Assembly (NCBI GenBank): GCA_002946415.1
Contig: NJPS01000035.1
Coordinates: forward strand, 124,001-188,000
DNA from: Rutstroemia sp. NJR-2017a BVV2
Taxonomy: Eukaryota; Ascomycota; Leotiomycetes; Helotiales; Rutstroemiaceae
Length of the DNA stretch: 64,000 nucleotides
Direction of reading: 5' to 3'
The number at the start of each line of letters is the position of its first letter. Positions within the stretch are counted from its first letter, which is position 1. Under the pieces are notes generated by a model. That model did not search any database. It saw only the letters and a program-made list of their open reading frames with translations, and had not been told where the DNA came from. Positions 32,404 through 43,812 of this stretch are shown piece by piece. Position numbers and translations under genes: made by a program.

Positions 32404-34116
32404 TTTTCTAATAATTCTTATGAGTTGTTCAGAGAAGTATTGTTTTCTATAGCTATCCCGACGCTCGCAGTCGGCGTGGCACATTTTCTTAAAAATCAGA
32501 GAAAGGTATATTCTGATATAGCTATTGTTTCGCCGTTCCATCAATCAATAATTATTTCGTTTTTGACTCGATCAATAACTCGATCCGAAAATGCCTGTCT
32601 TGCCTCGTATCTAGGTCACTGACCTCATGTTCATATTCCCCGAATACCCAAAGGGAGTTCGTAATATCACGCTCGACCTCCCTCCGCGATCACGCACCTT
32701 GCTTATTGGGCTGATTGATCGGGAAAAACTACCCTCCTTCAACTTCTTGTAGGTAAGCGCCTCCCTCCAGCTAAAACAATCCGCACTTGTGGTAAAAGCC
32801 TGGTAAAAACTTCTTCCAACAGAAAATTGGAAGTGTGATACACCTTGATCCGGAATAGGTTACGATTCCTAGTGGGTTTAGATATTCTAAGTCGCACCCT
32901 TCTTTGGATTGGCCTGATCATGGGATAGATCAGGGAGGCTAAGCAATCGTCTATACTACATATATTCTGGCCAATCTGACCGGCCTTCGCATCTGGCACA
33001 TATAAGCTTGGGCACGGTCAAGGAATGGGATGATATAGCTAAGTTCTTGTAGTGAATATGCAGGATAGTGTCAGAAACAGCAAATAGTCGAATGGGCAAG
33101 CTGGCTTAGGGTGGTTGAAGGAGGACTACAAAGCAAGAAGACGTCGAAACAACACTACCAGTACTAGATGTAGCGCAACTTTATGCGTTACAATGTTCAA
33201 CACAACAGAATGATATCTTTTGAAGAGCGTTTCAGAAAGAATTGAGATAGAATAGAGCCTGGGACGCAACGATTCATTGCCGGTATGGAATCACTTAAAA
33301 GCAGAATAAAGCATAGAGAAGCGTCACCCATTCAACTATAAATGGCACCCATTGATCCACACTTTGCAAGGCCGTTTGAGGTGCGCTTGCCTGCGATTAA
33401 TTGACGAAAGTTTTCTTACCATTAGATAGCTGTTGGTATTTTGTTCCAGGGTCAACAGTAGGCCTAAACAAACACTTACCCCAAGAAAGAGCAGCGAGGG
33501 GACTAAGTATCGTGAAAACGCGCATAGAAAAAACCGCTCGCATGTAGTCCTCTTGGCCTATCTGCCTCCCCTTGGATAAAGCGTGCCCACTTGATGATAG
33601 TTGTATAGAGAAATTTTGGGTGCCTAGCACGTCATAGTGTGCTTACAGGCCACCTTGAAGACACAGGCTGGCAGCGTTGCATTGCAACTCCTGATCATGT
33701 GATAATCCGCCGATCGATTAGCACAATTTGACATATGAAAGAGGGCGCTTCAAGACAATTATCAGCCAAGGCTACATACTTCTGCGACTTATAGCGCATA
33801 AACATTAGAGTGCAATTGTATCTGTTGTAGAAGAATTGTTCTTGAACAGGACAACATGTCCGTTATAGGACATTTCGGGGAATGGTAGGCACGCTAGACG
33901 TCCCTGCTTTTCCCCCTCCCCCTTCCCCCACCCTCACCTCCACATTTAGCCTTAACTTCTCGTCTTCTTTTCCTTGTTGTTTGCTTCATACTTGATCACA
34001 GTAGCATTTTAAACAGCTCCTGAAATCAAACTCGGGAAATTGACTTGTTCTTGTCCCAAAAGTCTTTTTCGCATTTCCCACGGCCGGGCGACAAATTACC
34101 ACCAGAGCGTACAGAT
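32404..34116. other. Intergenic region, 1.7 kb
   Basis: A minus-strand open stretch at about 32739-32999 is Arg-rich without a family signature. Pyrimidine-rich CCCTCCCCC sequence near 33910-33950 is probably 5' UTR or promoter of the MFS gene. No gene is supported. Confidence 0.45.
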
Positions 34117-35940
34117 ATGGTGGCACGGTCAATACCGGACTCCCTCGGCCAACCCGTCAATTCAACAGCCAACATCGAAAACCAAACACCTATACAAGAT
34201 GGCGCTCAGAAAATTTCCCATTCTCCTAAAATCGCCAATGGCAGTCCGACAAGTACCCAGGAGCAGGAGTCCGCTGATAACAAGCCGACGGACCCTGTCA
34301 ACTCAACCGAAGCTGGCAGAACAAAGTTCCAGACGACAGTAATCATGGCAGCCCTCTCTTTGTCCCTTTTTCTCTCCGCTCTCGACAATACCATCATTAC
34401 TACCGCTGTTCCCACCATTGTCAGTCATTTTAACGCTCCTGCTGGCTACATTTGGGTAGGTGGCGCGTATCTCCTTGGAAACGCTGCGTTCGTGCCAGTC
34501 TGGGGAAAGATATCGGACATCTTTGGTCGAAAGCATACCTTGCTCGTCGCAGTTAGCATATTCTTAATAGGATCGCTTCTCTGCGCAGTCAGCCAGAGTA
34601 TAGGTATGCTTATTGCTGCGAGAGCTATTCAAGGTATTGGTGGTGGGGGTGCGATTGTGCTGCCCAACATTTGCGTTTCCGACCTCTTTTCCCTCCAAGA
34701 GCGCGGCATGTATTTTGGTTTGCTTAGTACTATGTGGGCTTTGGCGTCGGCCTTGGGTCCTGTAATTGGCGGTGTTTTCACGAGCAGAGTATCTTGGCGT
34801 TGGTGTTTCTTCATCAATCTTCCCTTTGGCGGGGTTGCTCTCACCGTTTTGGTCTTCTTTCTCAAGCTGCATAATCCTCGCACGCCTCTAAGAAAAGGTC
34901 TTGCTGCTATAGATTGGATTGGTAATCTGCTTGTCATTGGGGGCACAATTATGGTGCTCATGGGTCTTCAGTTTGGTGGTGTTGAGTTCGCCTGGAATTC
35001 CGCAACTGTTATCTGCCTCATCGTGTTTGGTGCGGTAACCGTTGGAATTTTCTGCATCTACGAGTTTAGGTTTGCCAACTATCCTGTCATCCCCGCGCGT
35101 ATCTTTCGCTATAGAAACAGTGTTTCCGCTTACAGCTTGAGCATCACGCATGCCATGGCTTTTCTGGGTGGCAGCTATTGGTTACCATTGTACTTTCAGG
35201 CCGTACTCGGAGTTAATCCACTCTTATCAGGAGTTTACCTCCTACCATACGCGATGTCGTCGTCGTTCCTGTCGGTAGGCGTTGGCATATTCATCAAGAA
35301 GACTGGAAACTTCCGATGGCCGATCGTTCTTGGTCTGTTCGTCATGACCATTGGACTCGGCCTCCTGACCTATCTCGATGACGAACCTCTTTGGGATCGC
35401 ATTATAATCTTTCAGATCATCGCTGGACTTGGATCTGGTACCAACTTTCAGGCGCCTCTCATTGCCATTCAAACCAACATAGAGCCCCGAGATATCGGTG
35501 CTGCCACCTCTGCCTACTCTTTCGCTCGTCAAATCGGCACGTCTGTTTCTGTCGTCATTGGCGGAGTCGTTTTCAGCAACGTAATGAACTCACAGCAAGG
35601 TATTCTGAGATCTGCTTTAGGCCCACAGCTTGCGTTAGAATTCAGCGGGCGAGACGCTTCCGCCAGTATTCAAAAGATTGCGGGCCTTCCTACGGACCAG
35701 AAGAGGATCGTCAGAGCTGCCTATTGGGATGCGCTGCAGAAGATGTTCATCCTGTATACCTGTGTCACCTTCACTGGCCTCCTTATTAGTTTATTTATCA
35801 AACAAACCAAGTTGTCTCGGGAGCATGCAGAGCACAAGACTGGCCTACAGTCTCTCAAGAAGGAAGACCGTGGAAAAGCCAAGAAGGGTGACAAAGAACA
35901 AGCTATTTCAGAGGAGCAGACTTCCAATGACAGGACCTAG
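34117..35940 (+). CDS. MFS drug-efflux transporter, DHA14/TRI12 type
   Basis: Single-exon, 607 aa from the first ATG (34117). A soluble N-terminus of about 70 residues is followed by the DHA-family motif LDNTIITTAVPTI in the first span, WVGGAYLLGNAAFVPVWGKI and the loop 2-3 motif A variant GKISDIFGRK. Span 4 carries AARAIQGIGGGG, then GPVIGGVF (motif C-like) and WRWCFFINLPFG, all characteristic of 14-span fungal toxin and drug exporters. A long charged C-terminal tail is Lys/Glu-rich. The usual role is proton-driven export of secondary metabolites or xenobiotics at the plasma membrane. Its position beside oxygenases and an OMT fits pathway export or self-protection (inference). Confidence 0.92.
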   Translation: MVARSIPDSLGQPVNSTANIENQTPIQDGAQKISHSPKIANGSPTSTQEQESADNKPTDPVNSTEAGRTKFQTTVIMAALSLSLFLSALDNTIITTAVPTIVSHFNAPAGYIWVGGAYLLGNAAFVPVWGKISDIFGRKHTLLVAVSIFLIGSLLCAVSQSIGMLIAARAIQGIGGGGAIVLPNICVSDLFSLQERGMYFGLLSTMWALASALGPVIGGVFTSRVSWRWCFFINLPFGGVALTVLVFFLKLHNPRTPLRKGLAAIDWIGNLLVIGGTIMVLMGLQFGGVEFAWNSATVICLIVFGAVTVGIFCIYEFRFANYPVIPARIFRYRNSVSAYSLSITHAMAFLGGSYWLPLYFQAVLGVNPLLSGVYLLPYAMSSSFLSVGVGIFIKKTGNFRWPIVLGLFVMTIGLGLLTYLDDEPLWDRIIIFQIIAGLGSGTNFQAPLIAIQTNIEPRDIGAATSAYSFARQIGTSVSVVIGGVVFSNVMNSQQGILRSALGPQLALEFSGRDASASIQKIAGLPTDQKRIVRAAYWDALQKMFILYTCVTFTGLLISLFIKQTKLSREHAEHKTGLQSLKKEDRGKAKKGDKEQAISEEQTSNDRT

Positions 35941-36591
35941 AATAGCGAGTAGAGTACTTCCAGGAAGGTCGACTATCGCATGAGTATGCTACTTATGTGC
36001 CGCAAAATGGGGAGGATCGACCTTGAAGGTCCCGGAAAAGACGTTCTAGATGAACTATCAAGTGAAATGGCCAAGCTATTCAGACCAGAGATGATATTCA
36101 ACATATGTGATTCGAGCAGGTTCCGGAGCAAGGGTTTGTGAAAAGGGCCACTGCTGAGCAGCCTGAAATGGGTACAGAGAAAATATAGGTCGGAGGTGAC
36201 ATCTGCGTTCCATCTGACTATACTCAAGCGTGTAACTCAAATTGTTCGATTCCTTCTCTCCGAAAACCAAATAACCTTAGAGGTTCCTCTATCCCTTCTT
36301 AGGTCCATAGCTGGCTGACCAGTGACCATATTGAGTTTCTGCATTCAGTCGACTAGGTGAAGCTTATACTGTATTAAAAAAAAAAACATAGCACCGGATG
36401 CAGGCAGCCAATTTACTCTACGACTAGATCGTACAGCACTAATGATCGTGTCTGGCCATCATCAACAATCCTTTCTAAGTATCCGAAGTGGTCATCGAAA
36501 AGTTGTGAGCGGGTTGCAAGTTTTAAGGTAAAGGAAACCTGTAAACCCGCTCCGGAACTTGTCAACTCATACTAATTCTTCCACGCCCGAA
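35941..36591. other. Convergent spacer after MFS gene
   Basis: The 3' flanks of the MFS gene and the P450 pseudogene, with an 11 bp A-run near 36376. No gene is seen. Confidence 0.45.
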
Positions 36592-38142
36592 TCATCTCCT
36601 CGCTTCCAGCTTAACAAACAAATCAGGCTTTTCCCACAGAATGAAGACTTTCTGCTGATCCCAGTTCTGGCTTTCTTCACACAGGCGGATATCAAAATGC
36701 CATAAGACACGAGCAAGTATTGCTCTCATCTCCGCCATCGCTAGATGCTGTGCCAAGAATCGTCAGTCCAATTATTAAAGTTGGGTGTATTCTGTTTGAC
36801 CTACTTGGCCTATGCAATTCCTGAGTCCGAGGGAAAACGGCTGGAGAACATTCTGGATGTCGGATGCAAATCGTGGGTCATGGAGCCATCTTTCTGGGAT
36901 GTACTCTTCTGGGGAGGAAAAGTTGTTTTCAGAATGATACGCTGCCCATTGATGTACACCCACCGAGGTCTATTCTACTATCAATCTTCATCGTCAATCG
37001 TGAACTTGTGCATACTTACGTTCTCAGGCAAGAAGTAGCCGTTAATGGTAGATCCTCCTTGCGGTACCCTACGCGGCAGAACACCCGGAACGGGTGGATA
37101 CATGCGGAACGCTTCTTGGAGACAAGCGTTCAGATAGCGGATGTTGGTAAGTTTAATAAAGTTCATATCAGCAATGGTGTCGAAGGTTGCGCGGATTTCA
37201 TCAACTAGGATCCTAAGATTCTGAGGGCTTTTGAGAAGATGAAACAAGGCACCACTCAACAACGTCGCAGTACTTTCACTACCGGCTACAATAAGTGTCC
37301 CTGACGTCTTCATGATTTCATCTCTGCTCATTCCTCTCTCGTCGTTGTGCCGTAAGATATAACTTTGATCATTAGAAGTTAGAACATGTGGTATCTTACC
37401 AGATTAGGTCTACTCACCTCATGAAATCTCGCCTGTCTGTATAAGTATCCAACCGCCTAGAGGATTTGTCCTTGGTGTACTGCAAGTGCTTGTATTTGGC
37501 TCTTTGGAGACTTGGGAAAAGCAGAGATCGCCAATGAGGTCGGATGTCGTAAAGTTGAACCAGCGGACCATGTTGACGTTTCCATGTGCTGGCCCGTCAA
37601 TCTTCTCTTGAAGCTTCCGGATAAGCAAATCAAAGTAAGTGTTTATCAAAGGCTCCTGCTCACGGAGTGCAGCTTCGGAAAAGGCATGACTTAAAAGTCG
37701 TCGGATCCTACTGTGGTCTGCATGGTTGGCCGCTGAGGATTGTCAGCAAGATGCGAGAGGTTGCAGTGTAGCAGGGAGCACTCACATATTATATCAGGAC
37801 TACCATCGTTGCCCGAGAAGTATACATCCTCATCCTTCTGGAAAGGCTTCTTGCCAGCGCGTTGGCCATATATCACTACAACCTGATATCAGACACTCTC
37901 CTCGCATAGATCCCAAGGAGTCAACACCGAATACCTTGCCATGCTTCTGCATTATTGAAAGAGACAGTCGTCGGAGCTATGCGAACTGTAGCTCCATATC
38001 TACCATGCAATTCTTTACAATTTGCAGCCACATCTCCGGTCCAGATCTCCCAGTATCGAGGGCAATCAAATGCCCCGCGAAGCTTTGGACCTTGAATTTT
38101 GGCCAAAGAATGGAGCGTAATGTTGTAGAGGCTAACACCCAA
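36592..38142 (-). pseudogene. Cytochrome P450, internally deleted
   Basis: Minus-strand exons carry the P450 landmarks in order: LYNITLHSLAKIQGPKLRGA, GRYGATVRIAP, SRIRRLLSHAFSEAALREQE (read after an intron near 37770), NMVRWFNFTTSDLIGDLCFS, TLIVAGSESTATLLSG (I-helix), ACLQEAFRMYPP (ExxR), PERWL and the haem loop FSLGLRNCIG. The last exon (36747-36592) ends ...ILWEKPDLFVKLEARR. Between DLCFS and QRAKYKHLQYTKDK about 45 residues normally present are missing, and the two sides are in different frames, so an internal deletion has occurred near 37500. No N-terminal membrane anchor was found. It is probably a dead gene. An unusual splice form rescuing the frame cannot be excluded. Confidence 0.7.
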
Positions 38143-38555
38143 ATGATATAAGACGTACTACACATATCGCTTCAGCTCAGTTTCTGATATCCGTGTGCTC
38201 TTTAAGTTAAGCATTGGGTCAAGCATGGTCGAACGAGGTGTGACTTACACATAGGCAAATGGTCGGGAGAACACCACGAAGACCGATGGAGCTTAACGCT
38301 CGTTATTCAAGAAATACATCTTAGAAATTCAAAATTAATGATTTGTAGCCTGAGAATTGCAGACTTCGTAAAGCAGATGAAAGTTGTTGTTAGATTACAA
38401 CACAGAAGAACTCCAGATGGTCGTCTCCCAGGTAGGTCCTCACACAGACTTTAATACGACACAGCAGTAGCTACCTGGTTCTGGTGCGCTGTATTATGTA
38501 TTTTATCAGCTTGACAAAAGTGAATTCGGAACCGGATCCTGGCGAGCTATTCCAA

Positions 38556-38703
38556 CCTTGATCCCGACGGAGACATATGCGGGCTAGCTTGTCTCCGGCG
38601 GCGCAGATTACTATCAACTTCGTAGATAACTCTGTCCTGTCGGATACATTTCATCTGCGGATCGGATATTATGTCCCGAGAGCCTGGCTAGGCTGGGCAT
38701 ATC
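38556..38703 (+). repeat. Diverged direct repeat, copy A
   Basis: It shares with 39147-39303 the blocks GACGGAGACATAT, TCGGATACATTT(C/G)ATCTGCGG(A/G)TCGGA, TATNTCCCGA and GCTGGGC(A/A)(T/C)AT in the same order and spacing. Copy A lies about 590 bp upstream of copy B. Confidence 0.75.
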
Positions 38704-39146
38704 TGGAAAAGAAAATTATAACTGTGCCTCCCGTGCTCTGACATCCTGCCCCCCAGACCAAGTAGAAGAGCTCGGGTCTGATTTATGTACAGTACATTTG
38801 TACTTACCAAGTTAGAATTCCGGTACGGGGTAGGTAGAGACAGTGGTGCTTGGTGGATTCACTCATGCTTCAGCAGATACTACCTATCAATTATTCAATC
38901 CCACCTGCAAAATTCCATACAATCGCCCATCATGGAATCCCTAAAATTTACACCTCACTCAGAAACTTACAATCACCACTTCGGCTGTCTAGAAAGTATG
39001 GCTAATGATGGCCAGACAACAACCTTGGCGCTGTAGGACCTGGTCGTTGAGTCAAACCGGCGCGTCTGCGGCGGCGAGCCAGTGGCGCAGGTTGACCGTT
39101 GGAGTCATCGCTAGAAAAAATCCTTTAATTACCCAACATCAATCTC

Positions 39147-39303
39147 AACTTTGAGACCGACGGAGACATATACGGAGGAACGTCTGTCCGACCACCCATA
39201 TTACTACCGACTCGGTAGCTAACCTTATCTTCTCGGATACATTTGATCTGCGGGTCGGACGTTATATCCCGATAATCTGACGGTGCTGGGCTGGGCACAT
39301 ACG
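39147..39303 (+). repeat. Diverged direct repeat, copy B, in SDR promoter
   Basis: The partner of 38556-38703. It begins around CCGACGGAGACATATACG and ends GGGCTGGGCACATA, roughly 220 bp upstream of the SDR ATG. Confidence 0.75.
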
Positions 39304-39518
39304 TAAAAACGTGATGTGGGCTGAACTATTTTTGTGTCTGGTGTTATGACGAACAAACTGGGTATTATATCCTTTCGCAACTTCTTCATCTTCGTTATAT
39401 ATTGCATTTTCTCTCCACGATTAATACCTTATCAACTTTTCCTACCCGGCGATCTGTTTAGATTCCTCGTCCATCAATCATCCCATCCTACCTGTTAAAT
39501 CCCATACCGTGGCTCATC

Positions 39519-40577
39519 ATGGAATTTCTCCGCTCCCAGTTCACCAAGATCCCCAAACTCGCCCCCGTCAACCTCTCTAAAAGCACCGTCCTCATAACCG
39601 GCGCAAACACCGGCATAGGTCTCGAAGCCGCGAAGGAGATCTTACTATCAAAACCGGAGCGCCTGATCCTCGCAGTGCGGAATCTCGAGCGGGGAAATGC
39701 GGCCAGGAAAGAACTTGAACGTGTGAAGACACAGACTTTGACGCAAATCGATGTGAAGATGCTAGATTATGGGAGCTTCGATTCGGTGAGGACCTTTGTG
39801 AAGGAGTTGGAGGGGCAGAGAGTGGATATTGCGATTTTAAATGCTGGTAAGTTGGCCGAGAACCTAGAGAATTGACTATTCTTCTGTTTGTTGATTGAAG
39901 TAATTGATGTAATAATAGGTGTGTGGAACACGAAATTCACCACAACAACTGATGGGTATGAATCCGATCTCCAAGTTAACGTTCTTGCACCCGCCCTCCT
40001 CTCTTTACTCCTCCTTCCGAATCTGCGTGCTGCCGCAGCAGCATCCAGCTCCCGTCCGGGCGATGCGCCGAAACCGCATCTAAGTATTGTTTCCAGCGGT
40101 TTATACGAAATGGCCAAGTTCCCCGAGCGAAACCTCCCCTCTGGCGAGCGACTAAACGCGCTCAACGACTCAAAACGCTACGTGCAATCGGATCGCTACC
40201 CCACGAGTAAAGTAATAAACCTCCTCTGGGTGAGAGAGCTAGCGAGTAGAGTCTCTAACGAAGGAATCATTGTTAATGCGCCGACGCCTGGGTTTTGTAA
40301 GACAGAGTTGATGAGAGATACGTCGGGAGTGATGGGGTTAATCGTGAAACTGACGATGCTGATGGTGGGGAGAGAGGCGTCTGATGGTGCGAGGTGTATT
40401 GTCGAGGCGGCTACGGTAAAGGAGGAGGATTCTCATGGAAGGTTTTTGAGCGAAATGAAGATCAAAGCCGAGACGGCGATGGTGACTGATGAGGAGGGAG
40501 AGAAATTGCAGAAGGATATGTGGAAGGAGATTATGGATGTTTTTGCTAGGGAGGGGTTATTGGTTCAGGTGACATAG
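39519..40577 (+). CDS. Short-chain dehydrogenase/reductase
   Basis: Two exons (39519-39846, 39919-40577; GTAAGT donor, AATAATAG acceptor) give 328 aa. The intron falls exactly within the NAG motif codon. The cofactor loop is TGANTGIG, the structural NAG motif follows ILNAG, the catalytic Ser is in IVSSGLYEMA and the Tyr-Lys pair is YPTSK. The arrangement resembles fungal retinol-dehydrogenase-like SDRs of secondary metabolism. It ends the block of oxidoreductases that starts at 13.7 kb. Downstream there is 3.2 kb without genes. Motifs and frame are intact. The substrate is unknown. Confidence 0.9.
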
Positions 40578-41800
40578 AGTTTGTTGTCAGCTTAGAAATT
40601 TGTCGATAGCTGATCTAGTTGGGAATATGTCTGAGCATTGCATTTGGTTGCTGTATTACTTGTGAGAAGAAATCTAGAAAGAAAATGATATACGAAAACC
40701 CAAAGAGTGTGTTACCGGTGTGTTTTCTACTCGTGTGTGCATTTGGTTAGCAGCCGCGAGAATAAATCATACCAATTCCAAAAATGCATGGGTTTCAACA
40801 ACTCAAGAGAAGCCTATCTCGCAATTGTTGAATCGGCTTTTCGCATCATCAAGAACTGAGAATGGTCAAAGTGATCTTTTGAAGATATAGTTCTCCGGAT
40901 AGCATCAGTACTTGGCTGATTCCAACAGCATAGCAACCACCTTGGAGTGCTCATGACACACAGAGCCGTTCGGGTAGAGACTAGAATGCGTGAGGACGTA
41001 GATAGACTCGTTGGCGCTAGACTAAAGACACCTTGCGGAAGAGTCACTAGCAAGCTCCCAGAATGATTACTAGGTCTCCGTGCCGAGGAGAAATAGGTAT
41101 TGGATGTTAAAACCACAGAGCACGACCACTTTATTCATGGGGCCATTAACAGCCACAGGGAATCGGCTTCGAGGTATAATTTCGATCGATCTAGGGATAC
41201 ATCCATACTACACACCGTTAGGAGAGAGAAAAAACCCAGATTGATCAAAGGAACAAGAATTCCAAAAACACGAAAAGCACAGTACTTTTAAACAGCGCCC
41301 TCCACTGGCACATACCTTGGAAGTAGCAATCCATCAATACCAGCAGATAGGACACTTGTCATAAACTCTGCCGTACACGCTGCAGCACCTACCGCAAACA
41401 AGAGAGTGAATCCCAACACTCGTCATGGACTCTGCAGTACCCGCTCCTATAACAAACAATATGTAAACCCGCAAATGCTGTAGAGACTAGAAACCCCTCA
41501 TCCAGACTCTAAACGAATGAATTTTATCCGATGTGGGTGATTGACGACTACTCTCGAGTTTCGCACCACGTACGAGAATGGTATGAATATGGGAGGGGAT
41601 CTGCGAATGCGATGTGAGCGGAAATGATAACAAAAAAATACTCGACAACAATGTAAGACGATGGCAATGCTAATATGAGCAGAGCAGGTGAGAAGAATCA
41701 ACAGCAAATAATTCGACAACCAAGGATTTGACCAGCCAGTCTGGCACATACGACGCAAGAAGCTTGCGTGTCCATTGGACCTTGGCAATCGAACGTCTGT

Positions 41801-41828
41801 GCTGTGCCATGCTGTGCCATGCTGTGTG
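41801..41828 (+). repeat. Short tandem repeat, 10 bp unit
   Basis: GCTGTGCCAT occurs twice in full, followed by a partial third copy GCTGTG. Confidence 0.85.
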
Positions 41829-42496
41829 TATTTGTCCAAGTTGAGTGTTTGTTTGTAGTAGACTTAGGTAGCAGGTAGAGCTAACCAGACTATCGTTCCT
41901 AGCCACGCATCCCGCCGGAGGCAACGCAATGCCGACGATTAGGTGGGAACGAAATCGACGGTATTCTGGATGAGCTGCCGTAGTGAGGGGTCCATGGAAT
42001 TCTGTTGTGCAAATAAGTAGGAGGATTGGAAGCCTCTGCGCGTGAATTGCAACGAATGTGCGTTGATCGGCATTGGACGTGGTTCGCGAAATACTGAATG
42101 GCGATTCCTTGCGGTCCAAAAGTCAACAGAGCTCAGCCTCTCCCACAAGGCTGGTGTGGGGGCCATACTTGCTCGGTTGCATAACTCGGTTGCACAACGA
42201 TTATGCATGGACGCATAGAGTTACACCAGCACAGAGATAATGCAAAGGGAAACAGTTACTGTATGATGAAAACGGATTCACAGCCATAAATCGGCAAAAA
42301 GCGCTGGTGGTAAAAACAAGCAATTTCACAGAGACGCCAAGAGATGCTCACCGAGTGCCAATAAAGCTTGTACAGCTGAATCCTGTGGAAACTGTGCCTT
42401 GTCCTACCAGGGATTTGCTTGTACGACATCTGAGGGTAAAGTGGGGAGATCTGTTGCTTCTCACTTCTTGCCTTATCGTGCAGCGAAACCTGGAAG

Positions 42497-42558
42497 TCTC
42501 GCTCTCGCTCTCGCTCTCTACGCCAACTGACCTGCCCGCTGACCTGCCCGCTGACCTA
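42497..42558 (+). repeat. Two adjacent short tandem repeats
   Basis: (GCTCTC)n with about 3.5 units, then a 12 bp unit CTGACCTGCCCG with about 2.7 units a few bases later. Confidence 0.8.
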
Positions 42559-43640
42559 TGGGAGGTTTACGCAAAGCATGCCGAACTAACACTCTGCTTT
42601 GCCCTGACACGCCTGATACAGTACAGCTTCATTACTGGCAGCTATGGATAGCCGAAGTCGCATCCAGCCAGACAGGGATCCAAGCAAGCACGCCCCTCAC
42701 GCCCCTCTCGTCCACTGTCCGTGTTACTTCGTATGAGGATGATGCATGGTGGGGCAGAACTCAACGGAAGTCCCTTTCTCCTCAAACTCTCGTGTCAGGG
42801 ACTGATTGATTGACCCTGAAGATCAATCATGTAGATGAGATGGAGATGGACACATTGATGTCATGGGTCGGAAGTCTGGTTTCATGTGGCAGTCGGATAC
42901 GTACGTGTGTCGGGATGCGTAGAAGTAAATGCAGAAGCTTGGATAGCAGTAGAGCACATCATGAGTGGGCAGCAGGAAACGTAATGTGACACAGTTTGAA
43001 GCCGCTGTACTTTAGTATATGACGAAAGCTCCAAGTGTTCTACCTTACCTTAAGCTACCTTGAGCACAGTGGAGAGGTACCAAGAAGCAGCTTCATGCCA
43101 GATAGACAGCTCAATGAGCAAGGTACATTACTCAATACCGCATCGGAGATGGAGGTATCCAGTACGCTCGGCATGAACAAACGCCAACCAATCTGTGGAT
43201 CAATGGACCAGACATATGAGACGATTCCATTCGACCAGTTTCCAGGCCACGCCACGCAAGCGGAACCATCCATTGGATTGCATCTCGAGCCAACCAGCTT
43301 CTTGACTTGCTTTGGACCTGTCGATACAAGTACACTTGCAGTTAGTGGGCTAGAATGTGGGGTGATCGCTGACCCTGGATTTTGTGATGCTATCATTGGA
43401 ACAAACAACAAGAAACCACTCAAGCTGTCGGCAAGAAGAGGGGAAGTGCTACCAACTACGTTATGGTGGCGGGAAACTTCTTTGGATGGGACGGCTAAAG
43501 ATAGTATGGGGGGAGCATGAATTACTCGTTTCAGCTAGTATACAACAAACCACAAAACAATCCACTCCAAGCTTGATAACATGTGCAAGACTCCTGTTAT
43601 TGGACAAAGTCAATACCACGCCATCTGCTGCACAGGAAGG

Positions 43641-43687
43641 AGGGGTAAGGTAAGGTAGGTAGGTTTGCTTGCTGCCCTCTATATATA
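43641..43687 (+). promoter_or_regulatory. Core promoter of the CipC-like gene
   Basis: An AGGGG element (43641-43645, the core of a stress-response element) is followed by tandem TAAGG/TAGG words (43646-43664) and a TATATATA box at 43680-43687, about 125 bp upstream of the ATG at 43813. The combination suits a strongly inducible stress gene. Binding by a specific factor is inference. Confidence 0.5.
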
Positions 43688-43812
43688 GTCCCCCTCATCC
43701 CTCCTCGTCCTGCTTTCTTTCTCAACATACCACTTTCACAACTTCAATCACAACTTCAATCAACTACAAACCTCCCTTCTATTATCACATTTCATCCAAT
43801 AAATCAATCAAG

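Larger units (their letters stand above)
38143..39518. other. Upstream region of SDR gene with a duplicated segment
   Basis: Contains two diverged direct copies of a roughly 150 bp sequence (38556-38703 and 39147-39303). Both are followed some 200 bp later by ATCATGGAAT, of which the second is the SDR start codon context. No further gene is seen. Confidence 0.6.
40578..43812. other. Gene-poor region, 3.2 kb
   Basis: No gene supported on either strand. It holds short tandem repeats: a 10 bp unit GCTGTGCCAT (41801-41828), GCTCTC repeats (about 42497-42518) and a 12 bp unit CTGACCTGCCCG (about 42529-42558). The right end is the CipC promoter. A plus-strand open stretch near 43095-43520 has no recognisable domain. 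Confidence 0.5.

Noticed and set aside
32739..32999. Arg-rich minus-strand open stretch
   Set aside because: I wondered about a retroelement fragment, but there is no reverse transcriptase, integrase or gag motif and no LTR-like flanks.
34045..34116. Upstream extension of the DHA14 transporter
   Set aside because: It begins with TTG rather than ATG. The first ATG at 34117 is a better start.
43095..43520. Plus-strand open frame upstream of the CipC-like gene
   Set aside because: No recognisable domain, no splice structure, and it overlaps no conserved motif. It is likely chance or promoter sequence.
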